From Diplolepis rosae (taxonomy: Eukaryota; Arthropoda; Insecta; Hymenoptera; Diplolepididae), in the NCBI GenBank assembly GCA_030998225.1, contig JAPYXD010000250.1:5058501-5122500 (forward strand): a stretch of DNA of 64,000 nt, read 5' to 3'. The position numbers and the translations under genes were made by a program. The notes beneath the pieces are model-generated. The model had not been told where the DNA came from and did not search any database. It worked only from the letters and a program-made list of their open reading frames with translations. Positions 22,131-33,455 of this stretch are shown in pieces; the first letter of the stretch is position 1; every line of letters begins with the position of its first letter.

Positions 22131-22258
22131 CATTATTTTAAAAAAATGCAGGCCCTAAATTTGGCTTTTGGGTACTAAATCAGCCCTAAATGAGCCCTTA
22201 ATTTTGGCTTAGGGCATACATTGTTTGGACATGGTGGTACTTCCAGGTTTACGCACCT

Positions 22259-22267
22259 CTGGAAATC
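22259..22267. repeat. 9-bp target site duplication, right
   Basis: CTGGAAATC, identical to 9934-9942 and directly after the last base of the long inverted repeat. Confidence 0.9.
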
Positions 22268-22414
22268 TACTCAAAATAAAAAAACAATTTAGTATACAAT
22301 ACAATAATATAATATAAATATACTAATACAGTATGAATAGAATAATATAATCAATGTAGATTATAAGTATATGTTTTCTAGGATTTGCTGGATTATTCTT
22401 AATTAAGCGCTATC
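22268..22414. other. Short AT-rich spacer
   Basis: No feature seen. Confidence 0.4.
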
Positions 22415-22930
22415 TTATATAATAATGATTACTATAACGCAATATACATATTCCCTTGAAATGTCATAATGTCTTGAAACGAATTGATCTTTATTGACTA
22501 AAATATCATTACATTCAGGGGAGCTTTGACACGGTTCGGTTTCGACCGAAATTATCTTGAGAAAAAAATCAATAACCAAATCAGGTGAATATTGCGGATG
22601 ATTCAACACGCAGACTTGATTACAAGCGAGAAATTGACGAACAATGAGTGAGGTGTGACCCGCTGCATTATCGTGCAATAGAGACCAGGTTTTTGTATTA
22701 CGATATTTGAGTCGAATACGACGGAATCTGACCATCAGATGCTTCAAAATTTCGAGATAATATGTGCCAGTAATTTTTCCATCATTTTCAGCAAAGCATT
22801 GCGATCATTTGCAATAAATTCACGTACTTTTTCGATCATTTCAGGTGTCCGAGCAGAAATTGGCCTTCCTTCACGATTATCATCTTGTAACCTCTCTCTG
22901 CCTTCCAAAAAACAGTTTAGACGCTAAATG
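22415..22930 (-). pseudogene. mariner transposase with internal deletion
   Basis: On the minus strand 22927-22780 reads 'FLEGRERLQDDNREGRP' and 'TPEMIEKVREFIANDR', the linker after the first helix-turn-helix of a mariner transposase. It then jumps, out of frame, to 'ENDGKITGTYYLEILKHLM' and 'WSLLHDNAAGHTSLIVRQFL', 'HPQYSPDL', the second and third catalytic blocks (H-D-N-A-x-x-H; Y-S-P-D-L). The segment holding the first catalytic Asp is missing. The 'A-P-C-D-F-F-L' box reads 'V-I-D-F-F-L'. Inactive. Confidence 0.75.
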
Positions 22931-22954
22931 ATATGCAGGGAACGTGTGTGAATC

Positions 22955-23110
22955 CGTTATACCAACTACCACGTTTTAAAGGCCAATTTTCGCCCGGAAG
23001 ATCAGAGAGTGCTACACTAGATTGAATGTGTTGTCTCTCGCCTGATCGCTGAGCTTAAGCGACCTCAGGCGTGGTCTATATTCGGATTGGTCTCCCCTAC
23101 TCACTTTTCT
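22955..23110 (+). ncRNA. 5S-rRNA-like sequence, probably a SINE head
   Basis: From about 23034 the plus strand, beginning CTCGCCTGATCGCTGAGCTT, follows eukaryotic 5S rRNA base for base over long runs. It continues through the region of the internal A box and intermediate element to a C-box-like TCGGATTGGTCTCC. The upstream half (22960-23030) also has 5S-like spacing but is more diverged. A lone, diverged 5S head in an intron suggests a 5S-derived (SINE3-type) retroposon rather than a ribosomal gene. Confidence 0.5.
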
Positions 23111-24777
23111 CTATTATTATTTTATTTATTTTTCTTTTATAATAACAATAAAGAATTCACTTTATAACATTTTCTCTTCTTCCTTCTTTTTGAAATTACA
23201 ATAAAACTGGTGCATTACTTCTTCACTTTATGATTTTGTTTTACATACAATGATAAATGCCAATTATAGCAGTATTCCTTTGCATACCTTCGTAACCGCG
23301 AAACTGGCAGCTTTCTGTACATCTTTAAATGCATGCTCAAATACCGTTTAAAAAGCGTTAAAAAAGAATGTTCAACTCTTCTTATCTATCGGTTGAAATG
23401 TGTTAGACCATGGCCGCTAATGAGACGCGCATGCATCTAATTAAAGTGGGGATCGGCCAGAGAGGCGTAAATCAAACCTTATCAGATTGTTTACCGATCC
23501 TAGAAAATCATTTTGGAGTCCGCACTCATGAAAGATAGGAGCTCGGCTTGACTTGACTGGGATTTGAAAACTAGATCGCGGGCTTATCCGTGTTCACCTA
23601 AACCTATTGATCAGGTAAGCAGCTTTGTGAACCCGATTGCGGATGTATCCAGGTCCCCCTCCTTATCAGTAAGGACTCTTTGGATTTTATTTATCAATTA
23701 TAAGTATTCAAAAAAAGACATAGAAAAACTTGAATAAGCATTTAATTCAATAGTTTGTTACTGAAAATAAAAAAATAGTGGAAAATTGATTCAAAAGAAT
23801 AGAAGGGCGTTGAAAATCCATTCGAAATCACTCATAGAAAATTAAATTCAAATTTTTAGAAATTTGAAAATACTGGTACGGACGTTATGGATGAAAATTC
23901 CACCCCCTGTAGTTTGGAAAGGTATGGTAACAAAAGTTTCTAAATTCAAGGGTAAACTACCAGCAATTGAACAAACTTTAAAAATATGTAGGCAACCGAA
24001 ACACATGACTTCAGATTTTTGGGCAGTTCAGAAATAGTACCTCATATGTAAGTCTGATGGTATCATAAAATGATATTCTTTTGAAAAACTTTGATTGATA
24101 AAGAATCCTTTTTAAGAGAAAAAAAAGTTCTCAAATGAAGAGGAATGATTTACATACAATATTATTTAGGGAAAATTGCATAATAATTAGAGGAATTCTC
24201 TTATAGAAGAATGTTTTCTTCTTAATGTTGCAAAAGTAGGAGCTACTGAGTATTCATCTCCGCGTTCAATTATAACCGTAAATTTGTCACCTTGAAATCA
24301 TATTTATCGATAAATTGGATGCCTCGTATGTCTTAAAGGACACTTGCGATATCTCATGGATTTTTTTATCGATTATCTTTTCATTATATTGATTTTCCGT
24401 AATTTTTATCAACAAATAGATCATTACAGTTCCTAAATGCCACTGCAGTAATTCGGTGCAATTTCTAATCATAAGATACTTATTTAATCTTTTCCACAGT
24501 ACGGAATTTATATAGATAATATATAGGAGCTTTCTAACCCAAATATAGGCATAATAAAATGTTTACAATTATAAATTTTAGTTAATGTTTAACCATTTAC
24601 TTTCCAAACGTAGCTAGAGTATTTATTACATGTCCAAAAAATATGAAAATTCTTTAATCAAAGTTTTATCTTAAATTATTGAAAAAAGAAAACAGCCTTC
24701 CAGAGTATGATTCCCTCTTGATTTTATCAATTTAAATTAAAAATTACTTCGGTTTAATTGTAAATTATTTGATGCAG
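23111..24777 (+). other. Sema1a: Intron sequence upstream of the Sema1a exon
   Basis: Mostly AT-rich. The GC-richer piece at 23400-23660 has the complexity of a SINE body (it includes a B-box-like TTTTCAAATCCC on the minus strand), but I could not define its ends. No exon was recognised. Confidence 0.4.
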
Positions 24778-25187
24778 AAATCTTGTGCACAATTTGAGTT
24801 TGACGGACCTCACTGAACAACAAAGACTAACTTGGTATTCGTCAGAAGAAGATGTCAAGATGTGCGTTATGAAGGGCAGCGATGAAGAGAAATGTCAAAA
24901 TTATGTTCGCATTTTAGCCAAAACCAGAACCAATACTCTTTTAGTTTGTGCAACAAATGCTTTCAAGCCAATGTGTAGAGAGTATGCTGTTCAAGGTGGT
25001 AACTATACCATGGAAAGTGAAAAGCCAGGACAAGCACGTTGCCCCTACGATCCTCAACACAATAGCACTTTTGTCTACGTCAATGGTGAACTTTACACGG
25101 GTACTGTAGCGGATTTCTCTGGTATGGATCCTATCATCTACAGAGAACCCCTTCAGACTGAGCAATACGATTCTATGAGTCTTAATG
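24778..25187 (+). CDS. Sema1a: Semaphorin-1A exon (sema domain part)
   Basis: An internal exon with an AG acceptor (ATTTGATGCAG) and a strong donor (AATG|GTGAGT), no stop in 136 codons, entering with two bases and leaving with one base of a split codon. The protein reads 'NLSLTDLTEQQRLTWYSSEE', 'MCVMKGSDEEKCQNYVRILA', 'LLVCATNAFKPMCREYAV', 'CPYDPQHNSTFVYVNGELY' and 'ADFSGMDPIIYREPLQTEQ'. These are the successive N-terminal blocks of a semaphorin sema-domain beta-propeller with its conserved Cys residues. Insect Sema1a is a transmembrane axon-guidance ligand/receptor that binds plexin A. The T-E-Q-Q-R wording favours Sema1a over Sema2a, but paralogues remain possible. Neighbouring exons lie outside the window. 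Confidence 0.85.
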
Positions 25188-27359
25188 GTGAGTTTCACTC
25201 TATATATCTTCATAACGGGAACTGTGAATAATTGTTTTATATTCAATATTGCCTGTGTTAAGGTTTCATGAAGGCTCGATTCAAATCGAATACAGGAAAT
25301 TCATTGTTGATTAATCTATTATTCCAACCAAATTATTTTCCAATGAAATATATATTTTTCCAATTAAAAAACAATTTAAATCATCAACAAAAATAATTTT
25401 TTTCTTGATTCATATCAAATTCATAAATAAAAATAAATATTTCGGTCCAGCAATGCCACTTCTACGATGGAATAGAATTTTCTAGTCCGTACTTAGCGTC
25501 CCCAATAAGGCTTGCTTTTAGATTTTATTATGCCTACGACCATGAAAAAGAATAAAACACGTTATTTTAAAGTAAATCCCTCTTAAAAAACATTGAAACA
25601 GTTGAAGATTAATCGAAACCAGTGAAATAGATACCGAAACCATATTGTTCATGTACGACGGTTATTGCGGTAGGTTCAACTGTTTTCCCCTTCAACACAG
25701 TATTTGCGTTTGCTGCACTCACTTGTCCTAAAATGGTATTATGTGATGATTTACCAATTGACCAATTGACAATTTGCTTAGCATTTTTCATTTATAATTT
25801 CCATTCATCTAGTTTCTTTTGCAGTAAAATTATGGAAAATTTCATCTTGGATGGTATAAGTGAGAAAAAGTTTAATTCAGATGAATTATTATAGATTTTC
25901 TATTAGTGCAATCGTATCTATCGGTTGCGACTATAAAAAAAAATTTAATTGAGGTCAAATTCATCACGATTTCTTTAAACAAACTAGGTAAATACATATT
26001 CTCAGTGAAAAAAAAACTAAAGAAGCTTATAGGGGATCCAGGTACATAAAATTTTTGATATTTTGATCAAACTCAGTGCATTTGGAATACATGTCATTAC
26101 GGAATTCAAATTTTTGATTATTAGGGTCGATTAATTTCATTATAGGGTTAAAATTATAAAATTAACAATGGTGGGCCCAATATGTCGTCTGCATACCTCG
26201 AAAATTGATTACTTTCCATACTAATGTGTAAATTTAAGTTGTTATTATAGCCACGTTTTGATCAAATATTTTGCTCGCTTCATGCGTGGAGACTTGAAAG
26301 TAAACTGATCAGGTTTTGTTTTCTTCGGCGCACCCTCACTACATAAATACCTACTAGTAGACTTTATTACAATCACGCGCCGAGAGAACTCTATTTCTGC
26401 AGCATGAAATCTCTTCCATCTTGAACGGTTGCATATGATGTTTACTGCTTAGATACAAGAAATCTCTTCTAATAATTTTTTGTTAGAACGTGTGCACCTT
26501 CAAAACTTCCACTCATCTAGAAGAATATAAGACCCATTATGGGACGAAATAACCATTAGAATTGATGGAATTTCATAGAATCTCAATCAAATTTAACTAT
26601 TTTAATCATTATTATAATCCATCTCAGAAAACAAACCATGGGACGCACATTACAGGCATGTCCAATGAGATATGAGATGCATGCCAGAATACACCATTAT
26701 GCCTGCACTTTATGATGTTTGCATAGGCATGAGCTCAATGCTTGCCCTATTCCGGCACGCGTGCATTCAACATGCACTGGAAGTACGCAACGCAAGAATT
26801 CAGACACCATTATTATTTTTATACGAGTATATATCCTTATTTTTGAGAATTAAAAATGTTTTAAAATTTTTTTTTCAATTATTCCCCCTTTTTATCTCAA
26901 ATCAAAACTTAGGATTTCTATCTTTTATGCCCTGAAGGACGATAGGAGTTTTTTTGTACGTTGACTCTGCGAAACGTTTCTGAGTCGATTATTGTTTTTC
27001 GTTATAAATATAATTGCTCTCACCATTTCACTGGGTTCAGACTGTCATCAATTTGATTAAAAAATTTTTAAAATACTTGTCGCTTTGTAACGCAGACGTA
27101 TTTTTACCTCTATGTAATCTCTTTTGTAGGAATACTTTCTAAAAATTCTCGCCCCTACACATGCGTTTCGGGGGAGGTAAGTGCATTCAAATGCATTCCG
27201 GACCTGCCCTGCATCTATTTCTTTAGTCAGTCTTCGATGCATCTTTGCTACGGCAAGAGCCTTCGAATCTCAATGTCAATAAAATCTTTATACAAACCAA
27301 CTAGTTTGAAAATGACTTTTGTTTATTTTCAATTCAAGTGACGAGACCGTCACATAAAC
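25188..27359 (+). other. Sema1a: Intron after the Sema1a exon; no further exon seen
   Basis: AT-rich intron. A 60-residue minus-strand frame at 25609-25791 has balanced composition but no known domain. The part before 27360 may include the 5' LTR of the decayed element that follows, but no matching 3' copy was found. Confidence 0.4.
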
Positions 27360-27377
27360 TGGCGATCCTGCCAGGAT
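27360..27377 (+). promoter_or_regulatory. Possible primer-binding site of the decayed errantivirus
   Basis: TGGCGATCCTGCCAGGAT follows an AT-rich stretch and starts with TGG, as a site complementary to a tRNA 3' end must. It lies 0.8 kb before the gag start of the element at 28187. No LTR comparison supports it. Confidence 0.35.
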
Positions 27378-28186
27378 AGCTCAAACGATTAACTCTTACG
27401 AGAGATCAAAAGAAGCTATGTTCGTTGACGAACCATCAACAAAAAATAAATAAATAAATTTAATCAACAAATGTTTGAAGAGTAGCTACAGCTGCTCACT
27501 AAACAGGACGTGTAAATTAATTAAATCATTAGGGGTTAAATTAAGTAGACCCTATACTACGGAGATTTAATTAACACAAATTCTTAAAATGAAATTGAAT
27601 GTGCACATCGCTCGAGACGATAAGTCACAAGAAGAAAGAAACGTTTATCGCACTGCTGGTATCTACCAGCATCGTTCAACTGCAAAGGAAGGCACGGCTC
27701 CCGGATTGGGACTGTATACTGTTCCTTCATCAACGACAGGTACCAAAGTAAGCAACACATAAATAATAAGATAGTTCCGAATTGTTGTACAAAATATCTC
27801 GACTATAAGTCCTTCTTACATTCGTCGAACGGTGACTGGTTTGCTACGGCACCCAGGCAAGGCAAAGTGGGAATATTTTATCGGTGAATAGGCTTGCGAC
27901 GGTAGATACGCTATAGTGCTCTATAGCCTATGTCTTCAGCAATAAACCAAAAAACCCTACTCTGAATTAACCTTGAGACATTGATGTAGCAAGATCTCTC
28001 AAGTGAAGAGTTTAATACTTATCGAATTTATATGCTGTAAATTTAATAACGCGAAGCGATAGAACAGGTTCACAAATACTAGGTATTCACATACTTTAAA
28101 CTGGCATACTTCGCGTACTTGAAGAACTTACTAAAATCATCGGTGTAAAACTCATTTTCGGAAACTGACGATAAATTGGAGTTCAT

Positions 28187-29234
28187 TATGGCCACGCAAA
28201 CAGATTCAGTCACGCTTAAAACATTCTGGAGAAACTAACATTATTGGAAGAGAGCATCAAAGTTTTAAACGCAGAGAACACTAAAAGAACGCAGGAAATA
28301 TCAATAATTGCAAGGCACAATAATTTAATCGAGACTGAGGACGAATATTCAGGTAATGGACTGAAAAATACAAGAACAAATGTCAGAGTAGACTTGGAAA
28401 AACCAAGAGCAAACAGATTCAGAGAAATCTCACCTTTCATATCAAGCGACGAGAGAGAATCGACGACAGATACACAAACTCAGACGATAACAGCCAAAGA
28501 TATCATTGGAACGATTGAAGTTTTGAACGGCAAAGATGACTGTGGCGTTGAAGACTTCATTAAGATAGTTAAGAAAGCACACAAACGCTGCAGCCAAAAG
28601 GATTTATTTCTGGATCTAATCCTCTCAAAATGTAATATATCAGGCGAAACGCGCGATTAGGTTCATACCGATCGAAGATTACGAAGATCTATACCATGCC
28701 CTTCGGCAAAACGTAGGGATAATCAGTTCAGTGGAACAGTAGATCAAAACTTGACGGTTTCAAACAATTAACTTCGGAGTCCCTTCAAGAATGTAATATG
28801 TGGTACCGACAACAATTTAATGCGGTAAATTATGCAATCCAGAACGAGCACTCGAATTCAACCGCGAGACGATTGGCCTTGCAAACCTCGTAAAATATCC
28901 ATCTCTAAATAGGCCGCTGAACGACTCAATGCCTCTACAGCAGAAACTGCAATTGTTCTGCAACTTTTGTAAAAGACCTGGTCACTCGGACATACAATGC
29001 TTTTCAAAGACAAAAAGTTTTCAAAGTGCGAGTTCAACAAACCGACCTTCTGATCACATAAATTACGTGCAGGTAGAAAACTCAAAGACGGACAGCGAGT
29101 GTCAAGAAACGGGCCAAACGGCCCAGGAAATTTATGACCGGGAAACACTGACCACAGAATCTCTGTCATTTCAGGAAGATTGTATTCGATACGAGGACAA
29201 TTCCTGGGAACAAGAGGACCAACAAAATTATTAG
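28187..29234 (+). pseudogene. gag: gag of the decayed errantivirus
   Basis: The likely start is ATG 28187 ('MATQTDSVTLKTFW'), broken after about 16 codons. The frame from 28244 carries 'TAKDIIGTIEVLNGKDD' and 'DFIKIVKKAHKRCSQ', then jumps frame at about 28640 to 'AKRAIRFIPIEDYEDLYHAL' and again near 28750. The 3' part (28929-29234) has one CCHC zinc knuckle, C-N-F-C-K-R-P-G-H-S-D-I-Q-C. Gag would form the capsid. This copy has at least three frame breaks. Confidence 0.65.
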
Positions 29235-29434
29235 TCGACAGTGGAGCATCCCTCAACGTAATAAAAAACAGTGCCATTCAAAAAAACTACCCAAGGTGCC
29301 ACCACATAACAGAATTTTGTATGGGAAACGACAAGCACGAGGCCAAAGAAACCCTCATTCTGACGTTAGAAAATAAAAGGCATACCTTTGCCGTAGTCCA
29401 CGACGATTTCCCACTGTCGGAGATGGAATCCTAG
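29180..29434 (+). pseudogene. pol: Retropepsin-like protease remnant
   Basis: The frame reads 'KLLVDSGASLNVIK', with the D-S-G-A active-site box of gypsy-type aspartic proteases, then 'KHEAKETLILTLENKRHTFA'. It ends at a stop before the I-L-G box. It overlaps the gag frame end, as expected for a gag-pol frameshift. Confidence 0.7.
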
Positions 29435-29754
29435 AAACCAGAAAGGAAAAAGGAGAGGTTATACTCAAGAATAGTCCATGTATTCCCAACTCGATTTATT
29501 CCATCTGCAATTCAAAAATAAGGATTCCTATAAACAACGAATCCGACAGTGATATGAAACATGCTACGGATGACATCAAGTACAGATTTATTACCACTAA
29601 TTTGGTCGAGAAGCGGATAAATTATGTTACAGAGAAAGAATTCAGTACAAGACTGAGACTGTTGAAAGAAAATACCAGATTCTCACACATCGAACAGTCT
29701 TAATCGAGAAGATTATTATTAGCTTCCAGAAATTAAAAATTGCCTTTGTTCTGC
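29435..29754 (+). pseudogene. pol: Pol linker with deleted reverse transcriptase
   Basis: Readable pieces such as 'EVILKNSPCIPNSIYSICNS' lie between protease and RNase H, but the palm region with its Y/F-x-D-D box is missing. Roughly 1 kb compared with a full pol has been lost. Confidence 0.5.
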
Positions 29755-30208
29755 CCCAGTTTTGAGGTATCCAGATTATGAAGAAAAATTTACGTTAACT
29801 ACCGATGCCAGCAACGTAGGAGTAGGAGCAATTTTGTCTCAAAATGGGCATCCTATTTGTTATATTCCACGAGCATTAAATGCACCGGAACTAAACTACT
29901 AAACTACAGCACTACTGAGAAGGAACTCCTTGCGATAGTTTGGGCTGTAAAAAGATTGCGCCAAAACTTGTTAGGCAGAGAGTTCCTAATTCAAACGGAC
30001 CACCAAGCTCTGAAATGGCTATTTAACATGAAGGATCCTTCTTAAAGATTAATAAGATGGAGGCTCAGACTCGAGGAGTATATCTATAAAATTGAGTATA
30101 GGAAAGGGTAAGAAAACACCGCAATCGATGCACTCTCAAGAATGTATCCCATTCAACAAACAGAAAACACCTCTATCCAAACTAGTCCAGTATATTTAGT
30201 CAGATTCC
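29755..30208 (+). pseudogene. pol: Reverse transcriptase tail and RNase H remnant
   Basis: The strand reads '[20 protein letters not shown]' (first RNase H acidic residue), '[20 protein letters not shown]', '[19 protein letters not shown]' and finally 'NTAIDALSRMYP'. These are the D, E and D acidic positions and the D-A-L-S-R end of gypsy RNase H. Frame changes occur near 29840, and stops at about 30043 and 30110. Confidence 0.7.
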
Positions 30209-30215
30209 TATAGGT

Positions 30216-31893
30216 ATTATTGCAATTCATTGGGTAAGAAAATTTTTTTTTTTTATCTTTAGGATACCATATGGGAAGCTTAAATCCAAGTTTTCAACCA
30301 TCAACCCTTTGCAAGTTGTCCGCCATCTTGAATTAAGGGGTGATTTCTTGTATCGCAAATAGCAGTCGTATTTTTAATTTTATCAAGAAAACAGTTAATA
30401 CGATTTTTCACGAGAAAAATCAGTTCTACAAATTAGTTCATTTGATGTTTTCTCGTATTTTGCTAATTTGTTGCTTAAAAATCGATTATAAAAATAAAAA
30501 GAGGGTTGAAAATTTTTTTTAGATCGAATATCTTTTTTTATTTCGGTGCTATAGCAAAACTTTTCGGGCAAACGCTGTAATTCACACGTTCCTCTACAAT
30601 TTTTGTCAAAAACTTTTTTTTGTAAAAGCAATTGTTTACTTACAATAGCGTCTGAAAGTTGCGCGCATCGTCGGTAGCTCGTAGCACTCAGTGGCCAGTT
30701 TCCAATGTTACTTTTAAGTCAGATCTGACGTGAGATCAAATTATTTTTAAGCGGGAAAAAGAAATAAAAAAGAAAAGGAAAATAAAAAAGAAAGAGGAAA
30801 AAAGATGAATTTTTGTAAATTTTTGAAACATAAGAAACTCAAACTGATCAAGAACCTTGAAATTTCATTACAGATTGCATATTCATAAATTAAAGAATTA
30901 GATTTTTTCATATTATTTGACGTCACAAGGTACTTTGAAAAATAAATAACATAAATTAAAATTGATCGAGAATCTTGATATTTCATCATATTTTTGAATA
31001 TTCATTAATTGATGATTGTGAGGTTCGTAACATGAATTTTACAATGTTAGGAAATAAGTTTTATTATCGAATTCCTGTCAAAATTTGCTCATTCTTCATT
31101 TTTGAGAATTTCTCATTTATTCTTTCAACAAACAAGAGAAATCATATAAATAAAATCACATTAAATTATATTGAGCAATAGTAAGTAATTGAAATGCCAT
31201 TAAAAAATCACCAAAGTTAAATTTATAAACAGGAAAAATTCAAAATAAAAATAACAAATAAAAGGTAATTGCAATACAAATCATACAAAATAAAAAATAG
31301 TCAAAATTATTTTTAATTGAAAAAAATAATAAAAAAGAAAGAGAAGAAATGTTGAGCTCCATTCCTTCAACGAAACTTAGAATAATTTAGTACGGCACAG
31401 CGCTCGCAATCCAGCAGTACCAACTACCGAGTGACGGAGCGCGCAATTTTTAGACGCTACGGTAAGTAAACAATTGCTCTTACAAAAAAAAGTTTTTTAC
31501 AAAAATTGTAGAGGATCGTGTGAATTACAACGTTTGCCCGAAAAGTTTTGCGATAGCACCGAAATAAAAAAAGATATTCGATCTAAAACAAAATGTTCAA
31601 CCCTCTTTTTATTTTTATAATCGATTTTTAAGCAACGAATGAGCATAATAACAGAAAACATAAGATGAACTAATTTGTAGAACTCATTTTTCTCGTGATA
31701 AATGGTATCAACTATTTTCTTGATAAAATCAAAAATACGACTGTTATTCGCGATACAAGAAATCACCCCTTGATTCAAGATGGAGGACAACCTGCAAAGG
31801 TTTGATGGTTGAAAACTTGGATTTAAGCTTCCATATGGTATCCTAAAGATAACAAAAAAAAATTTTCTTACCCAATGAATTGCAATAATAAAA
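30216..31893. mobile_element. Foldback element with ~480-bp inverted repeats
   Basis: It starts TATTATTGCAATTCATTGGG and ends with the complement. The arms (about 30216-30690 and 31420-31893) also share 'AGGATACCATATGG' and 'AAGCAATTGTTTACTTAC'-type blocks. The centre is AT-rich with no gene. It interrupts pol of the surrounding errantivirus between RNase H and integrase. A 17-bp piece of the left flank (TAGTCCAGTATATTTAG, 30183-30199) reappears inverted right after the right end. Confidence 0.7.
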
Positions 31894-31909
31894 CCTAAAT
31901 ATACTGGAC

Positions 31910-33455
31910 TAAACTCAAAAAACTGGAGAAAGCGATAACGAGGCTCACCTCCCAGAAAACCGGGAATCCGAAATCGTTCTCAATTAAACGAATGGTGAGA
32001 GATTACCTTACGAGGATAATGAACCTATAGCTGTAAGGTTACGAAAAAAAGAATCGAAGGATGAGGACAAAATTTTCGAGGAATACTGCACTTGGAAAAG
32101 TAACCGTCCGCCACCAAAAATAAAATCCAAACCAACAACCATTGGAAAAAGCTGCATTAAAATCAGCAAGCAAAACATCTTCTCGGTATTACGCGTTCAG
32201 GTACCAGATTTCAATGAAGAAATTTGGATGAGGTTGTTACATATAAAATTAAAAGACTTTACATTCAATAAAAATTGAAAGATATTAAAATTCCACTTAG
32301 AAGATCCTTTAATCACAAACACAGAGAAAGTTAGAATCAGGGATATGTTAGATTTCTTGTTACAAAGAAAATTCGAAGAACATGAATTTTTCCTTTGTGA
32401 AAGGCCGGATAAGACATTAAGCGCAGAGGAAAAACAGATTTTGTTACAACAAGCACACGGGAACATAGCTACCGGTCACTTTGGAGAAAATATAACTATC
32501 CGAAGATTACGCGAACAGACACTTTAGGAAAATATGGAAAGAGACGTTATCGGGTTTATAAAAAAATGTTAAACTTGTCAACATGAGAGATTAACAAGGA
32601 TTAGACCTAAAGTAGAAGCAGTAATCCCAGAGACGCCAACAGAATCAAATGAAGAAATCGCCATGGATATAGTTGGACCATTAGGTCACACACAATCAGG
32701 AAATAATTACATTTTATCATTTCAAGATGTTCTCACTAAATACCTTATCCTAATCCCTCTAAGAGAAACAACAGGTGAAAGCATATTAACCAACTTACCG
32801 GATCATTATATTCATATCTTTTCTGCCCCGAATCATATTTTAACTGACCAGGGTGCCAACTTTATCTCAGAACTGGTTAAAAAATTCGAAAACTTGTTCC
32901 TGATAAAACACGTGAAAACGACTGCCTTCCACCCACAAAGTAACGGAGCCTTAGAGAGAACTCATGGAACGATTAAAGTGCTTCTCAAAACGTTTATGGC
33001 TGACAACAAAACCGAATGGGATCAGAATTTGAACCTAGTCTGCCTAGCCTTTAACACAGCCACGCATGAAAGCACAGGTTTAACACCATTCGAGATAACT
33101 TTCCGTAGAAAAGCTAATCTACCCTCAACCCTAGCAACAACAAGCTCATTGACCCATCAGGAACTCCTGGACATTTGGAAAAAAACGCCATGAGGAATAT
33201 CTAGAAAAAGAAAAAGTGGCTCTAAAGAAAACTAAGGAACGTCTGAAACGACAGCAAGACGCCAGCATCGCTCGCACAAGTCCCATTTTTGAAACCGGAG
33301 ATCTAGTGCTATTACTTAACGACAGCAAAGCAACTCAACTAGAAAGAGAATGGTTGGGGCCTTACACCGTCGTCAGAAGAATCAGTGAAACAAACCATGA
33401 AATCTCTTATAATACACATAAATATATAGTGTATGCGAATCGTCTCAAACCTTAA
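31910..33455 (+). pseudogene. pol: Integrase of the decayed errantivirus
   Basis: It contains the zinc-binding HHCC block ('HGNIATGHFGE', then a stop-interrupted C-x-x-C near 32575) and the catalytic core: Asp in 'IAMDIVGPLG', Asp in 'HILTDQGANF' and Glu in 'FHPQSNGALERTHG', the D,D35E arrangement. The C-terminal part continues in another frame (33216-33455) with 'LVLLLNDSKATQLEREWLGP' and 'YANRLKP'. Stops at 32526 and 32570 and the frameshift near 33190 disable it. Confidence 0.75.

Larger units (their letters stand above)
9943..22258 (+). mobile_element. 12.3 kb Mutator-like (MULE) transposon with long TIRs
   Basis: The ends are inverted copies. The left starts AGGTGCGTAAACCTGGAAGT at 9943; the right ends in its complement at 22258. 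Immediately outside lies the same 9-mer, CTGGAAATC, at 9934-9942 and 22259-22267. A 9-bp duplication is typical of the Mutator superfamily, and the gene inside (exons at 12549, 16725, 18709 and 19664) has a DDE-like region that fits. The inverted arms are about 1.75 kb (left) and 2.0 kb (right) and are rich in 'GGGCTC'/'GAGCCC' repeats and palindromes. Alternatives are other TIR superfamilies with 8-9 bp duplications (hAT, P, Zisupton). The exact duplication makes the boundaries firm. Confidence 0.85.
20241..22258. repeat. Right terminal inverted repeat of the large MULE
   Basis: Inverted counterpart of 9943-11692 but about 270 bases longer. It carries four copies of the palindrome unit instead of two, through duplication of a block of roughly 130-160 bases on each side of the arm (20470-20740 and 21840-22150). 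Confidence 0.85.

Noticed and set aside
26672..26935. 87-codon plus-strand frame before the errantivirus
   Set aside because: No domain and composition shifts to Phe/Leu-rich AT sequence halfway; not supported as a gene or as another Sema1a exon.
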